NCBI RefSeq assembly: GCF_028307215.1
Contig: NZ_JAQMHV010000003.1
Location: 1 to 64,000 of the forward strand
Reading direction: 5' to 3'
From: Falsirhodobacter sp. 20TX0035
Lineage (GTDB): Bacteria; Pseudomonadota; Alphaproteobacteria; Rhodobacterales; Rhodobacteraceae
DNA: 64,000 nt
Translations under genes and position numbers: made by a program
Shown: positions 6,836 through 19,441 of the stretch, one piece after another
Layout of the letters: each line of letters begins with the position of its first letter
Numbering within the stretch: position 1 is the stretch's first letter
The notes under the pieces: model-generated
Told to the model about the DNA's origin: nothing
Seen by the model: the letters and a program-made list of their open reading frames with translations, nothing else
Database searches by the model: none

Positions 6836-7318
6836 ATGAGCCTGGCCGATCTTCTGATACTCGTTCTGGTGGCGCTGGGTGTGGTCTGGGCGTTCCTGCG
6901 CTACACCCCGTCGGACTCGCAGGACTGGCACGTGGATCCGCTGTCGGTGCGCAAGTCCCGCCGTCCGAACCACCTGCTGCTGCGCGAGGATGGGCCCTAT
7001 CTTCCCCTGCCGCCGCATCAGGTCGCCGCGCGGCTGGAGGCGGTGGCCCTGCACACGCCCCGCACCTCGGCCTTTGCCGGCGAAGGGTTTCAGCGGACGT
7101 GGATCACCCGTTCGGCGGTGCTGGGCCTGCCCACCTTCACCTCGTTCCGGCTGATCCCCGAAGGGTCGGGGACGCGGGTCGCCGTCTATGCCCGCAGCCG
7201 GTATCTGTCCTATCTGCCCGCGTCGGAACGCGCGCGGGTCGAGGGGTGGCTCGCCACGCTGAAGTCCTCCATCCTCACGGAACCCGGCGTTCCTCCAACG
7301 CCTCCACACGCTCTCTGA
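6836..7318 (+). CDS. DUF1499 family protein
   Basis: A 160-residue protein with one N-terminal membrane span (LLILVLVALGVVWAFL). A DUF1499-like domain follows, including DSQDWHVDPL, RTSAFAGEGFQRTWITRSAVLGLPTF and the late ARSRYLSYLPASERARVEGWL. The family is widespread in alphaproteobacteria and its function is not established. A GGAGAA site precedes the ATG. Its last 44 bases overlap the end of the convergent RND pump gene. Confidence 0.8.
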   Translation: MSLADLLILVLVALGVVWAFLRYTPSDSQDWHVDPLSVRKSRRPNHLLLREDGPYLPLPPHQVAARLEAVALHTPRTSAFAGEGFQRTWITRSAVLGLPTFTSFRLIPEGSGTRVAVYARSRYLSYLPASERARVEGWLATLKSSILTEPGVPPTPPHAL

Positions 7319-10300
7319 GAACCTCCAGATCGGCCGGCGGCTCCTCCTCCTTCGGGCCGATGAAGCGGGAAAACAGCCGCGCCAGAAGCCGGTTCAGGTC
7401 GTCCATGATCAGGAAGAAGGACGGCACCACCACAAGGCTGAGGATGGTGGACGCGATGATCCCGCCGATCACCGCAACGGCCATGGGCGCGCGGAACGTC
7501 CCGCCCGCGCCGATGCCCAGGGCCGAGGGCAGCATCCCCGCCGACATCGCGATGGAGGTCATGACGATGGGCCGCGCGCGCTTGTGGCCCGCCTCCATCA
7601 CGGCGGTGATGCGTTCCATCCCCCGAGCGCGCATCTCGATCGCGAAGTCAATCAGCAGGATGGCGTTCTTGGTGACGATGCCCATCAGCATCAGGATGCC
7701 GATCAGCACCGGCATCGACAACGGCTCCCGCGCCAGGATCAGGGCCGCCGCCACGCCGCCGATGGCCAGCGGCAGCGACAACAGGATCGTGAAGGGCTGC
7801 ACGACGGACTTGAACAACAGGATCAGCACCGATAGCACAAGGATCAGGCCCATCATCATCGCCTGCTGGAAGCTGACGACCAGTTCGGCCTGCACCTCGG
7901 CGTCGCCCACCTCGGCGATGCGGACGGACGGCGGCAACTCCACCCCCATGGCGATGGTGCGGAACGCCTCGGTCGCGGTCCCAAGGGCCACCCCTGGGGG
8001 CAGGTTCGCGCCGATGGTGGCACGGCGTTCGCGGTCATAGCGGTTGATCTGGCTGGGCCCTTCGGCCAACGTCACGTCCGCCACGGCGGCCAGCGGCACC
8101 AGCGCGCCGGACCCGCTCTTGATCTTCACCGCGGCCAGCCGGGCGAGATCGTCGCGCACATCCTCCTCCAGTTGAACCCGGATGGGGATCTGGCGGTCGT
8201 CCAGCGCGATCTCGGCCAGCGCCGCGTCCACGTCTCCAAGAGTGGCCACGCGCACCGTCCGGGCGATGGTGTCGGTGTCGATGCCCAGACGGGCGGCGTC
8301 GTCCAGCCGGGGCACGACATGCACCTCGGGCCGGGGCAGGGCGCCTTCGGCCGCCACGTTGGCCAGCCGCGGATCGCCCCGCAGCGCCGCCTCCAGCCGC
8401 GCCGTCGCCTCGGTCAGCGCCGCCTGATCCGAGGACAGGACCGAGAACTGGATGTCCCGCTGCCCCCGGTCGTTCAGCTTGTAGGCGCGCAGGTCGGGGA
8501 TCGTGGCCAGACGCTCGAACACCTCGGCCTCGATGTCCCATTGCGGGCGCAGGCGGCCTTCGGGCGTGGGCAGGATCCCCTGGGCAAAGGGCAGGATCTG
8601 GTACAGCCGTCCGCCCAGATGATCCGCCGGCGCGTCCAGCAGCACGGTGACCGACGCCCGCCGCACGTCCAGATCCCCGATGGGGGAGGATCCGCCCAGA
8701 ACGAAGACGTCGCGCACCCCCTCCACCTCGCGGATCGCGTTCTCCATCCGCAGGGTCACGGCGTCCGTGTCCTCCAGCCGGGTGCCGGGGGGCAGTTCCA
8801 CGCTGATGGGGATGCGGCTCACATCCTCGGGCGGGATGAAGCTGCCGGGGATCTTCAGAAGAAAGAACACCGACACCGCCAGCACCCCGATCGCCGCCAG
8901 AAGCGTGACGTAACGCCAACGCAGGGACAGCGCGACCAGCCGCAGATAACCGCGCATGAAGGGGCCGTCCGTCTCCTCATGCGCGGCGTCGCGGCCCCGC
9001 ATCAGATAGGCGGCCATCATCGGCGTGATCAGCCGCGCCACCAGAAGCGAGAAGAGGACCGCGATGGCCACCGTCAAGCCGAACTGCCGGAAATACTGCC
9101 CCGGGATCCCGGCCATGAAGGACACGGGCGCGAACACGGCCACGATGGTCAGCGTCGTCGCGATGACGGCCAGCCCGATCTCGTCCGCGGCCTCGATCGC
9201 GGCGCGGTAGGGGGTCTTGCCCATGCGCATGTGCCGGGCGATGTTCTCCACCTCCACGATGGCGTCGTCCACAAGGATGCCGGTCGCCAGCGTGATCGCC
9301 AGAAGGCTGACAAGGTTCAGCGAAAAGCCCAAGATGTCCATGATCCAGAAGGTCGGGATCGCGGACAGGGGCAGGGCGACGGCGGCGATGGCCGTGGCGC
9401 GCCAGTTCTTCAGGAACGCCAGAACCACCAGCACGGCCAGAACGGCGCCTTCCACCAGCGTGTGCAGAGCGGTTTCATAGTTGCCGAGGGTGTAGCCGAC
9501 CATGTCGTCCACCTTGGTGATCCGGGCGTCGGGATGGGCCTGCCGCACGGTGGCCAGACCCGCCTCCACCTGCTCAGCCACCGACACTTCGGACGCGCCC
9601 TGCGCACGGAAGACGGCGATGGACACCACCGCCTGCCCCCCGGCGCGCGAGAAGGAGCGGGGCTCCTCATACGTGTCCTCCACCCGGCCCAGATCGGACA
9701 GGCGCACGCGCCCGTTGGGGGTCGGGATGGTGGTGGCCGCCAGCGCCTCCACCGAGGGCGCGTCCCCCAGCGTGCGGATCACCTGCTCGGCGCCCCCCAC
9801 CTCGCCCCGGCCGCCGCCCACGTCGATGTTAAGGGTGCCCAGCGCCCGGCTCACCTCGTCGGCGGTCAAGCCCTGACCGGCCAGCCGCACCGGGTCCAGC
9901 GTCAGCCGCACCTCGCGGTCGGCGCCGCCGAAGCGGTCCACCTGGCCGACGCCGGGGCGGCCCTGAAGCGCGCGGATCACGGTGTCGTCCACGAACCACG
10001 ACAGTTCCTCCACGGTCATGGAGGGGTCGGAGACGGCATAGGTCAGGATGGCCTGCCCCTCCACCTCCACCCGGGTGACGATGGGGGGATCGATGCCGGC
10101 GGGCAGATCGGCCTGGATCTGGTCCACCTCGTCCTTCACGTCCTGGACGGCGCGGTCGGTGGGGACCGACATCTCGAATTCCACGATCGTGCGGGACTGG
10201 TTGTCCCCGATGGTGGAGGTGACGTGCTTCACCCCCGGAATGCCCGCGACCGCGTCCTCCACCTCTTTCGTGACCTGGCTTTCCAGTTCGGCCGGGGCCG

Positions 10301-10460
10301 CGCCTTCCTGGATCACGGTGACGGCGACCAGCGGCACGTCGATGTTGGGAAAGCGCGTGACGGGCAGCGACAGGAAGCTTTGGACCCCCAGCACCACCAG
10401 CATCACAAAGGCGAGGATCGGCGCGACCGGGTTCCGGATCGACCAGGCGGAGACGTTCAT
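7275..10460 (-). CDS. RND multidrug efflux permease (AcrB/HAE1 type)
   Basis: A 1061-residue proton-driven inner-membrane pump. The usual RND layout is visible: a first span (VAPILAFVMLVVLGVQSFLSL), a periplasmic porter loop, six spans with the proton-relay Asp pair in ILVDDAIVEVEN (about 398-399), a second span and loop, and a final six-span bundle with KNAILLIDFA. Its ATG overlaps the stop of the adaptor gene (TGATG), giving translational coupling. No outer-membrane factor gene is nearby, so a shared TolC-like channel is presumed. Substrates cannot be predicted. Confidence 0.93.
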   Translation of the reverse strand: MNVSAWSIRNPVAPILAFVMLVVLGVQSFLSLPVTRFPNIDVPLVAVTVIQEGAAPAELESQVTKEVEDAVAGIPGVKHVTSTIGDNQSRTIVEFEMSVPTDRAVQDVKDEVDQIQADLPAGIDPPIVTRVEVEGQAILTYAVSDPSMTVEELSWFVDDTVIRALQGRPGVGQVDRFGGADREVRLTLDPVRLAGQGLTADEVSRALGTLNIDVGGGRGEVGGAEQVIRTLGDAPSVEALAATTIPTPNGRVRLSDLGRVEDTYEEPRSFSRAGGQAVVSIAVFRAQGASEVSVAEQVEAGLATVRQAHPDARITKVDDMVGYTLGNYETALHTLVEGAVLAVLVVLAFLKNWRATAIAAVALPLSAIPTFWIMDILGFSLNLVSLLAITLATGILVDDAIVEVENIARHMRMGKTPYRAAIEAADEIGLAVIATTLTIVAVFAPVSFMAGIPGQYFRQFGLTVAIAVLFSLLVARLITPMMAAYLMRGRDAAHEETDGPFMRGYLRLVALSLRWRYVTLLAAIGVLAVSVFFLLKIPGSFIPPEDVSRIPISVELPPGTRLEDTDAVTLRMENAIREVEGVRDVFVLGGSSPIGDLDVRRASVTVLLDAPADHLGGRLYQILPFAQGILPTPEGRLRPQWDIEAEVFERLATIPDLRAYKLNDRGQRDIQFSVLSSDQAALTEATARLEAALRGDPRLANVAAEGALPRPEVHVVPRLDDAARLGIDTDTIARTVRVATLGDVDAALAEIALDDRQIPIRVQLEEDVRDDLARLAAVKIKSGSGALVPLAAVADVTLAEGPSQINRYDRERRATIGANLPPGVALGTATEAFRTIAMGVELPPSVRIAEVGDAEVQAELVVSFQQAMMMGLILVLSVLILLFKSVVQPFTILLSLPLAIGGVAAALILAREPLSMPVLIGILMLMGIVTKNAILLIDFAIEMRARGMERITAVMEAGHKRARPIVMTSIAMSAGMLPSALGIGAGGTFRAPMAVAVIGGIIASTILSLVVVPSFFLIMDDLNRLLARLFSRFIGPKEEEPPADLEVLRERVEALEERRVP

Positions 10461-11575
10461 CACTCCTCCACGGCGTTGATGCGGTCGCCTTCGCGCACAA
10501 AGGCGCCGGCCTTCGACACGATACGGTCGCCTTCAGTCAGACCCTCCACCTCGACCCGCCCGCCGTCGCGGATGCCAAGGGAAACGGGCACGCGGTGGGC
10601 CACGCCGTCCGTCACGCGCATGGCAAAGGGGCCGGCGGCGTCGCGTCCTACGGCCAGCGCGGGCAAAGACAGGGTGTCGCGCACCGCCGTGGTGATCGTG
10701 GCCTCGGCGAACAGGCCGGGACGCAGGTGAGAGGAATCGTCGACCGCGATCCGCACCCGGCCCAGCCGCGTCGTCTCGTTCACCTGCGGTTCGACAAGGC
10801 GCACGGTGCCGGGCAGGGTGGAGCCGTCGATCAGGCGCAGGGTCGCGGGCTGGCCGGGGGCAAGGCGCAGAAGGTCGGCCTCCGTCACGTCGGCGCGCAG
10901 TTCCAGCGCCCCGTCGCGGATCAGCACGAACATCGGATCGCCGCTGCCGCTGGCAATGGCGCCAAGGGCTGCGTTGCGCGCCACGATTTGGCCCGCCACC
11001 GGTGTCTTCACCTCGGTCCGGGCCAGTTGCAGGTCAAGATCGGCGATCTGGGCTTCGGTCACGCGCACCTCGGCCCGGGCGGCCTCGCCCTGTTGGCGGG
11101 CGGCCTGCACCCGCGCCTCGGCCGTGGCAAGGCCCGCCTGCGCCTGATCGACGGCCGCCTGCGACGTGGCGGACTGCGCCTGAAGCTGGGCCGTGCGCGC
11201 GGCTGTGGCGCGGGCCTCGGTGGCGCTGGCCTCGGCCTCCACCCGGCCCGCCTCGGCCTGCGCGGCGGCGGCCTGCGACTGCGCGCGCTGCGCTTCCAGC
11301 CGCGCGCGCCCCAGTTCCAGCGACGCTTGGGACAGGCGCGCCAGCACGGCCCCCGCCTCCACCCGGTCGCCCACGTCGGCCAGAAGCGCTTCCACCGGCT
11401 GGCCGTCGATCAGGGGCTGCACCTCCACCCGCTCCACAGGCTCCACCAGCCCGGTCGCGACGATGCGGTCGGCCAGCTGTTCGCGCCGCACGGGCGTCAC
11501 GGTCAGGGAAGGGAGGGCGATGTCCTGCGCCATCGCCCCCATGGGCAAAAGAAGCAGGGCAAGAACACGAAGCAT
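10460..11575 (-). CDS. RND efflux periplasmic adaptor (membrane fusion protein)
   Basis: A 371-residue HlyD/AcrA-like adaptor that bridges pump and outer-membrane channel. It has a signal sequence (LRVLALLLLPMGAMAQ), a biotinyl-lipoyl half-motif (VEVQPLIDGQPVEALLADVGDRV), a long Ala/Gln-rich coiled-coil hairpin (about 95-190), the second lipoyl half (TEVKTPVAGQIVARNAALGA) and a beta-barrel. It starts at the ATG that places the signal peptide at the N-terminus. It is the first gene of the pump operon. The hairpin is unusually rich in alanine. Confidence 0.9.
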   Translation of the reverse strand: MLRVLALLLLPMGAMAQDIALPSLTVTPVRREQLADRIVATGLVEPVERVEVQPLIDGQPVEALLADVGDRVEAGAVLARLSQASLELGRARLEAQRAQSQAAAAQAEAGRVEAEASATEARATAARTAQLQAQSATSQAAVDQAQAGLATAEARVQAARQQGEAARAEVRVTEAQIADLDLQLARTEVKTPVAGQIVARNAALGAIASGSGDPMFVLIRDGALELRADVTEADLLRLAPGQPATLRLIDGSTLPGTVRLVEPQVNETTRLGRVRIAVDDSSHLRPGLFAEATITTAVRDTLSLPALAVGRDAAGPFAMRVTDGVAHRVPVSLGIRDGGRVEVEGLTEGDRIVSKAGAFVREGDRINAVEE

Positions 11576-11649
11576 GGCGCGGCCTTTCGTTCGGTGCGCC
11601 ACTATGTGCGCGAACCGGCCGCCGCTTCAAGGCACCGCCTACGGTGAAA

Positions 11650-11669
11650 CAGCCCCCTTGCGGGGGCTG
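11650..11669 (-). terminator. Terminator after peptide ABC operon
   Basis: CAGCCCCC and GGGGGCTG form a perfect 8-bp stem around a four-base loop, followed on the minus strand by TTTC. It lies just after the ATPase gene stop and separates this operon from the RND pump operon. Confidence 0.7.
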
Positions 11670-11675
11670 CACGTG

Positions 11676-13286
11676 TCAGGAGGCGGGGCGGAAGCGTTCC
11701 GTGGACAGGGCCGCTTCCATCAGGCGGCGGGTGTAGTCTTCGCGCGGGGCGTCGAAGACCTGCTCCGTGGGGCCTTCCTCCACGATCTCGCCCGATTTCA
11801 TGACGATGATGTGGTCGGCCAGCGCGCGCACGACGGACAGGTCGTGGCTGATGAAGAAATACGACAGCTTGTATTTCAACTGCAGGTCCCGCAGCAGCGT
11901 CACGATCTGCTTTTGCACCGATCGGTCCAGCGCGCTGGTCGGTTCGTCCAGCACGATCACCCGCGGGCGCAGGATCATCGTGCGCGCGATGGCGATGCGC
12001 TGGCGTTGCCCGCCCGAGAATTCGTGCGGATAGCGGTTGCGCATGGAGGCATCCAGACCGACCTCCTCCAGCGCCTCGCCGGCGCGCGTGTTGCGCTCGG
12101 CCCGGCTCATCGACGGTTCGTGGATCAGCAGCCCCTCGGTGATGATCTGCCCCACCGTCATGCGCGGGGACAGCGACCCGAAGGGGTCCTGGAACACCAG
12201 CTGCAACTGGTGCCGGAAGGGGCGCATCTCATCAATGCCGTGCGGCAGTTCCGTGCCCAGCCACGCGACCCGCCCTTCGGATTCGGTCAGCCGCAGCAGG
12301 GCACGGCCCAGTGTGGACTTGCCCGAGCCGGACTCCCCCACCACACCGATCGTCTGCCCTTCGCGCAGGTTGACCGAGATGCCCTTCACCGCCTGAAGAT
12401 AGGTCGGCTTCTTCAGGAACCCGCCGCCCAGCGGGAAGGTCACGTGCACCTTGTCGCCGCGCAGCAGTTCGGGCGCGTCGGGGGCGGGGGGCAGCTTCTG
12501 GCCCTCCGGCTCCGCATCCAGAAGCATGCGGGTGTAGGGGTGCTTCGGCGCGGTGAACACCGCTTCCGCGGTACCATCCTCCACGACCTCTCCTCGGCGC
12601 ATGACGGCCACGTGGTCGGCGAAGCGGCGCACGATGCCCAGATCATGCGTGATGAACACGATGGCCATGCCCAGACGTTTCTGCAGATCCGCCAGCAGTT
12701 CCAGGATCTGCGCCTGGATCGTGACGTCCAGCGCGGTGGTCGGTTCGTCCGCGATCAGGATGTCCGGGTCGTTGGCCAGCGCCATCGCGATCATCACGCG
12801 CTGGCGTTGCCCGCCCGACATCTCGTGCGGGTAGCTGTCGATGCGGCGCTCGGGATCGGGGATGCCGACCAGACGCAGCAGCTCCAGAATGCGCGGACGG
12901 GCCTGACGGCGCGACATCCCCGCGTGATACCGCAGCGGCTCGGCCAGTTGGTCGCCGATGCGGTAAAGGGGATCGAGCGAGGTCATCGGCTCCTGGAAGA
13001 TCATGGTGATCTTCTTGCCGCGGATCTTGTTCAGCTCCCGCTCCGACAGGTTCAGAACCTCGCGGTCGCGGTATTTCACGCTGCCGGTGGCTTTGCCGTT
13101 GGCCGCCAGAAGGCCCATCAGCGCCATGGTCGTCTGGCTTTTGCCGGACCCGGATTCGCCCACGATGGCCAGCGTCTCCCCCGACTTGAGGTCGAGGTTG
13201 ACGCCCTTCACCGCTTCCACCGGGCCGTCGTTCGTCTGGAACGTCACGCGCAGGTCGCGGACGGACAGGATGGTGTTGTCGCTCAT
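11676..13286 (-). CDS. Peptide ABC transporter double ATPase (YejF/DppDF-like)
   Basis: This 536-residue protein is two ATP-binding domains in one chain. Each has a Walker A GESGSGKS (43-50 and 317-324), a signature (MSGGQRQR and FSGGQRQR) and a Walker B with Asp-Glu ([11 protein letters not shown] and [11 protein letters not shown]). Each half ends in the oligopeptide-type C-terminal motif ([12 protein letters not shown]). It powers peptide uptake with the two permeases upstream. The ATG at 13286 starts one base after the permease stop. YejF-like fused ATPases are common in proteobacteria. Confidence 0.93.
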   Translation of the reverse strand: MSDNTILSVRDLRVTFQTNDGPVEAVKGVNLDLKSGETLAIVGESGSGKSQTTMALMGLLAANGKATGSVKYRDREVLNLSERELNKIRGKKITMIFQEPMTSLDPLYRIGDQLAEPLRYHAGMSRRQARPRILELLRLVGIPDPERRIDSYPHEMSGGQRQRVMIAMALANDPDILIADEPTTALDVTIQAQILELLADLQKRLGMAIVFITHDLGIVRRFADHVAVMRRGEVVEDGTAEAVFTAPKHPYTRMLLDAEPEGQKLPPAPDAPELLRGDKVHVTFPLGGGFLKKPTYLQAVKGISVNLREGQTIGVVGESGSGKSTLGRALLRLTESEGRVAWLGTELPHGIDEMRPFRHQLQLVFQDPFGSLSPRMTVGQIITEGLLIHEPSMSRAERNTRAGEALEEVGLDASMRNRYPHEFSGGQRQRIAIARTMILRPRVIVLDEPTSALDRSVQKQIVTLLRDLQLKYKLSYFFISHDLSVVRALADHIIVMKSGEIVEEGPTEQVFDAPREDYTRRLMEAALSTERFRPAS

Positions 13287-13287
13287 C

Positions 13288-14400
13288 TCACCGCTCCTTC
13301 GGGTCAAGGCTGTCGCGCAGGCCGTCGCCCAGGAAGTTCAGCGCGAACAGGATCACGGTCAGCACGGCGGCCGGTCCGATCAGCTGCCACGACGCGCCGC
13401 GCATGTTCTGCGCCCCTTCCGAGATCAGGAGGCCCAGCGACGTCATCGGGTCCTGCACGCCAAGGCCGAGGAAGGACAGCAGGCTTTCGGCCAGGATCGC
13501 CTTCGGCACCAGCAGCGTGACGAACACGATCACCGGTCCCAGCGCGTTGGGGATGATGTGGCGTTTCAGGATGCCCGCGCGGGTGGCGCCCAAGGCTTCC
13601 GCCGCCTGGACGAATTCGCGGCGCTTCAGCGACAGGGTCTGGCCGCGCACGATGCGCGCCATGTCCAGCCATTCCGTGGCACCGATGGCGATGAAGATGA
13701 TCAGCAGGGATCGCCCGAAGAACACCAGAAGCAGGATCACGAAGAAGATGAACGGCAGCGAATACAGGATGTCCACGATCCGCATCATCACGTTGTCGAC
13801 GCGCCCGCCCAGATAGCCCGAGATCGCGCCATAGGTCACGCCCAGCACCAGCGCCATGGCGGAGGCCAGAAGCCCGATGGCAAGCGAGATGCGCACCCCG
13901 ATCAGGATGCGGGACAGCATGTCACGACCAAGGTTGTCCGTGCCAAGGAAGAAGTAGTTGCGTTCCACCCCCATGGTCAGGGTGCCGGACAGGCCGTCCC
14001 CGGCCAGTTCCAGCTCGGGGTTGAAGAACTGGTCGGACCGCTGGAAGTAGCGGACCACGCGTTCGTCGATCGGCTGGTCCGAGGCGATCTGCACGGTCAC
14101 CGTGTCGCCCGACACCTCCGTCTCCGTGGCGTCCACGCGGGCGCGACGGATCAGGTCGGTCACCGCGGGCTCGATCTCGTCCGCGCGGGGATAGGCTTCC
14201 AGGCTCGGCGGCACGCGGACGTATTGCTGGTAGATCGCGCCGTAGGGGTGGGGGGAGATCATGGGACCGATGGCCCCCGCAAGCCCCAGCACCACCAGCA
14301 CCACAAGGCTGGCCAGCGCGGCACGGTTCTTCTTCAGCCGGATCCACGCGTCCTGCCACAAGGAGCGGCTGGGCGCCGCGGTCATCGTTGCATCAGTCAT
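13288..14400 (-). CDS. Peptide ABC transporter permease (OppC/YejE-like)
   Basis: A 370-residue inner-membrane permease. After the first span (AALASLVVLVVLGLAGAIG) there is a long periplasmic insert of about 100 residues, as in YejE. Five more spans follow, with the ATPase-contact EAA loop (EFVQAAEALGATRAGILKRHIIPNALGPVIV). Its ATG overlaps the stop of the preceding permease by eight bases. It pairs with the OppB-like protein to form the channel. Confidence 0.92.
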   Translation of the reverse strand: MTDATMTAAPSRSLWQDAWIRLKKNRAALASLVVLVVLGLAGAIGPMISPHPYGAIYQQYVRVPPSLEAYPRADEIEPAVTDLIRRARVDATETEVSGDTVTVQIASDQPIDERVVRYFQRSDQFFNPELELAGDGLSGTLTMGVERNYFFLGTDNLGRDMLSRILIGVRISLAIGLLASAMALVLGVTYGAISGYLGGRVDNVMMRIVDILYSLPFIFFVILLLVFFGRSLLIIFIAIGATEWLDMARIVRGQTLSLKRREFVQAAEALGATRAGILKRHIIPNALGPVIVFVTLLVPKAILAESLLSFLGLGVQDPMTSLGLLISEGAQNMRGASWQLIGPAAVLTVILFALNFLGDGLRDSLDPKER

Positions 14401-15316
14401 AGCGTACCCTCGGATCAAGCCAAGCATAGGCGAGGTCCACCAGCAGGTTGAAGATCACCACGAAGACGGCGATCACCACCACGGTGCCCATCACCAGCGT
14501 GTAGTCGCGCCCCAGCGCGCCCTGCACGAAGTAACGTCCGACGCCCGGAAGGCCGAACACGGTTTCCACCACGACCGATCCGGTCAGGAGGGCGGCGGCG
14601 GTCGGCCCCAGATAGGACACGGTCGGCAGCATGGCCGCGCGCAACGCGTGCACGCCCACCACGACGCGGGCCGGCAGGCCATAGGCGCGGGCGGTGCGGA
14701 CGTGGTTGGCGCGCAGCGCCTCCACCGTGGCGCCGCGGACAAGGCGCGCGATCACGGCCACCTGCGGCAGGGCCAGCGTGATCACGGGCAGGATCCAGTA
14801 GGCGGGGTTCGCATTGCTCCACCCGCCGGCCGGCAGGACGCCCAGGATGACGCCGAAGAACAGGCTCAGCAGCGGGGCGATGACGAAGTTCGGCGTGGTG
14901 ATGCCCAGGGTGGCGATCGCCACGATCAGGTTGTCCAGCCAGGAATTCTGCTTCAGCGCGGCGATCGCGCCCAGGATGATCCCGAAGATCGTGGCGGCCA
15001 GCAGCGCCAGCCCGCCCAGCAGGATCGACACCGGCAACCCTTGGGCGAACAGCTCGTTCACGGAAAAGTCGCGGCGGGTGAAGCTGGGGCCAAGGTCGCC
15101 CTGGATCAGGTTGCCCAGATACATCAGGTATTGCTGCCACAGCGGCGCATCCAGGTTGTAGGCGCGCTGCAGGTTGGCGAGAATGAGGGGATCCAGCGGC
15201 CGTTCCAGATCGAACGGGCCACCGGGCGCGATACGGATCGCGAAGAAGGTCAGCGTGACGATGATGAAGATCGTCGGCACCGCGCTGGCCATCCGTCGCA
15301 AGGTGTATCCAAGCAT
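14393..15316 (-). CDS. Peptide ABC transporter permease (OppB/YejB-like)
   Basis: A 307-residue permease beginning [19 protein letters not shown], the typical OppB opening. It has a periplasmic loop and the motif [27 protein letters not shown], equivalent to the EAA loop, with about six spans in total. It lies between the binding-protein gene and the OppC-like gene. A stable hairpin in the 52-base gap before it probably tunes its expression below that of the binding protein. Confidence 0.93.
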   Translation of the reverse strand: MLGYTLRRMASAVPTIFIIVTLTFFAIRIAPGGPFDLERPLDPLILANLQRAYNLDAPLWQQYLMYLGNLIQGDLGPSFTRRDFSVNELFAQGLPVSILLGGLALLAATIFGIILGAIAALKQNSWLDNLIVAIATLGITTPNFVIAPLLSLFFGVILGVLPAGGWSNANPAYWILPVITLALPQVAVIARLVRGATVEALRANHVRTARAYGLPARVVVGVHALRAAMLPTVSYLGPTAAALLTGSVVVETVFGLPGVGRYFVQGALGRDYTLVMGTVVVIAVFVVIFNLLVDLAYAWLDPRVRYD

Positions 15317-15337
15317 CGGTAAACCTATGAAGTTGAA

Positions 15338-15359
15338 GGGCGGGTCTTTCGACCCGCCC
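15338..15359 (-). promoter_or_regulatory. Intercistronic hairpin between oppA- and oppB-like genes
   Basis: GGGCGGGTC and GACCCGCCC form a perfect 9-bp stem with loop TTTC in the short gap between the binding-protein stop and the permease start. It has no following T-run, so it is better read as a partial terminator or mRNA stabiliser than as a full stop. Such hairpins commonly raise binding-protein levels relative to permease. Confidence 0.6.
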
Positions 15360-15368
15360 GTGAGGGGA

Positions 15369-16946
15369 TCAGTTCAGCGACAGCCAGCGTGTGGCGTGGG
15401 CGTCCATGAGGTTGTCCTCGTAGCCTTCCACGTTCGCGGCCACCAGCGCGCGCGACGAATAGGCCAGGATCGGGATGATCGCCTGGTCGTCCAGCAGGGT
15501 CTGTTCGGCCCCGGCCAGGATCTCCGCACGCTCGCCCAGATCCATGGTCGTCGCCGCCTTGTCCAGCGCCGCGTCGTAGTCGGCATTGCTCCAGCGCGAA
15601 TAGTTGAAGGCCACGCCCGATTCATACAGCATCAGGAAGTTCTGCGGATCGTTGTAGTCGCCGACCCATCCCGCGCGGGCCATGTCGAAGGGGCCGTCCT
15701 CGCGCAGGTAGTTGAAGTAGGTCGTGCCCTCGACCTCGTTCAGGCGCGCGTTGATGCCGATGTTGGTCAGCATGTCGGCGATGGCGGCCATGGTGTTCTT
15801 GTGGTTCTCGCCGGTGTTGTAGCGCAGTTCCACGGTCAGGCTGCCGGGGGCCACGCCCGCTTCTTCCAGAAGGGCCTTGGCGTCGTCCTCGCGGTCGAAC
15901 AGATCCTCGTCGGCGTAATCCACCGTCACCGCGTCGCCGTCATAGTTGGCGATGCCCGGAGGGACCAGCTTGTAGGAGGGCAGCATCGTGCCGGCCCACA
16001 CCTCTTCGGCGATGAAGTCGCGGTCGATGGCCATGGAGATGGCCTTGCGCACGCGCGCGTCCTTCAGCGGGCTGCCCTCGGCGCCCTTCACGGGCAGGTA
16101 GTAGGTGCCAAGATAGGGGGCGATGCGCAGCGAATCCGCGAGGTTGGCCTTCACGTAGTCCATCTGCTCGGCCGGAACGTCGGTGCAGGTCTGAACCTCG
16201 CCCGCCTCAAAGCGGCGCATGCAGGCGGAACGGTCCTCGAACGGGATCCAGTTCACGCGGTCGATCGTCACCTGGTCGGCATTGTAGTATTCGGGGTTCT
16301 TCACCATCACGAGCTGCGAGTTCGGCGTGAAGGATTCCAGCTTGTAGGCGCCGTTGGTCACGAAGTTCTCGGGACGGGTGAACTGGTCGCCGAACTCCTC
16401 CACCGATTTCTGGTGCAGGGGCAGGGCCGCCTGGTGGGTCAGAAGCTCGATGAAATAAGGGGTGGGCGAATTCAGCGTGATCTCCAGCGTCTTGTCGTCG
16501 ATCACGCGCACGCCCAGCTGGTCCACCGGCATCTTACCGCTGGCGATCGCTTCGGCGTTCTTGATCGCGAACAGGTTGGAGGCGTAGCCCGCCGCCGTCA
16601 TCGGGTCCACGATGCGGTGATACGCGAACGAGAAGTCGCCCGCCGTCACCGGATCGCCGTTGGACCATTTGGCGTCGCGCAGGTGGAAGGTGTAGACGGT
16701 CCCGTCCTCGGACAGGTCCCAGGACTCGGCGATGCCGGGAATGGCCTCGCCCTTCGCGCTCTGGATCACGAGGCCGTCGAACAGGTCCTTCAGCACGCGG
16801 CTTTCGGACACCGTCTGTGTGTGATGAGGATCAAGCGTCGCGGGGTCGGTGTCGTTGCCGCGGTTCATCACCACTTCGGCCGACACGGCGCCCGCACCCA
16901 GCACCAGCGAAAGCGCCGATGCGGCCAGCAGATCACGCATTGTCAT
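15369..16946 (-). CDS. Peptide ABC transporter substrate-binding protein (OppA-like)
   Basis: A 525-residue periplasmic binding protein of the SBP_bac_5 family. A signal peptide ([23 protein letters not shown]) is followed by [25 protein letters not shown], the family motif [22 protein letters not shown], and C-terminal strands with [15 protein letters not shown]. OppA-like rather than DppA-like in its opening, so oligopeptides are the probable ligand. The ATG at 16946 sits seven bases after AGGGAGA; a second ATG follows two codons later. First gene of the operon, hence the main promoter should lie just upstream. Confidence 0.92.
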   Translation of the reverse strand: MTMRDLLAASALSLVLGAGAVSAEVVMNRGNDTDPATLDPHHTQTVSESRVLKDLFDGLVIQSAKGEAIPGIAESWDLSEDGTVYTFHLRDAKWSNGDPVTAGDFSFAYHRIVDPMTAAGYASNLFAIKNAEAIASGKMPVDQLGVRVIDDKTLEITLNSPTPYFIELLTHQAALPLHQKSVEEFGDQFTRPENFVTNGAYKLESFTPNSQLVMVKNPEYYNADQVTIDRVNWIPFEDRSACMRRFEAGEVQTCTDVPAEQMDYVKANLADSLRIAPYLGTYYLPVKGAEGSPLKDARVRKAISMAIDRDFIAEEVWAGTMLPSYKLVPPGIANYDGDAVTVDYADEDLFDREDDAKALLEEAGVAPGSLTVELRYNTGENHKNTMAAIADMLTNIGINARLNEVEGTTYFNYLREDGPFDMARAGWVGDYNDPQNFLMLYESGVAFNYSRWSNADYDAALDKAATTMDLGERAEILAGAEQTLLDDQAIIPILAYSSRALVAANVEGYEDNLMDAHATRWLSLN

Positions 16947-17111
16947 CTGTTCGTCTCCCTGAGGTCTTGTTGGAACCTGCCCCTTCTTTGTTTTTGGGCA
17001 GCGAGTCAACCTTTTCACAGCCCGACTGTTCTTTCCAGAGGCGTTTCACGGGGACGCTTTCCCTGGCCGGCACGGGCCGTTATGCTGATCGTCCCGACCA
17101 ACGGAGCCTTC

Positions 17112-19391
<2,280 letters not shown>

Positions 19392-19441
19392 GAACCGCTT
19401 CACGGCCTGGACGTTTCCCTGATCCGAGCAAGGAGCATCCT

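Noticed and set aside
8172-10730. Very long open frame on the plus strand opposite the RND pump genes
   Set aside because: It is a mirror of the GC-biased codons of the real genes: its product is rich in His, Gln, Gly and Arg with no domain, whereas the reverse strand encodes a complete RND permease.
15174-17111. Upstream extension of the tex frame by about 646 codons
   Set aside because: The extension runs antisense to the oppA-like gene and has no domain. Tex families start at the ATG at 17112.
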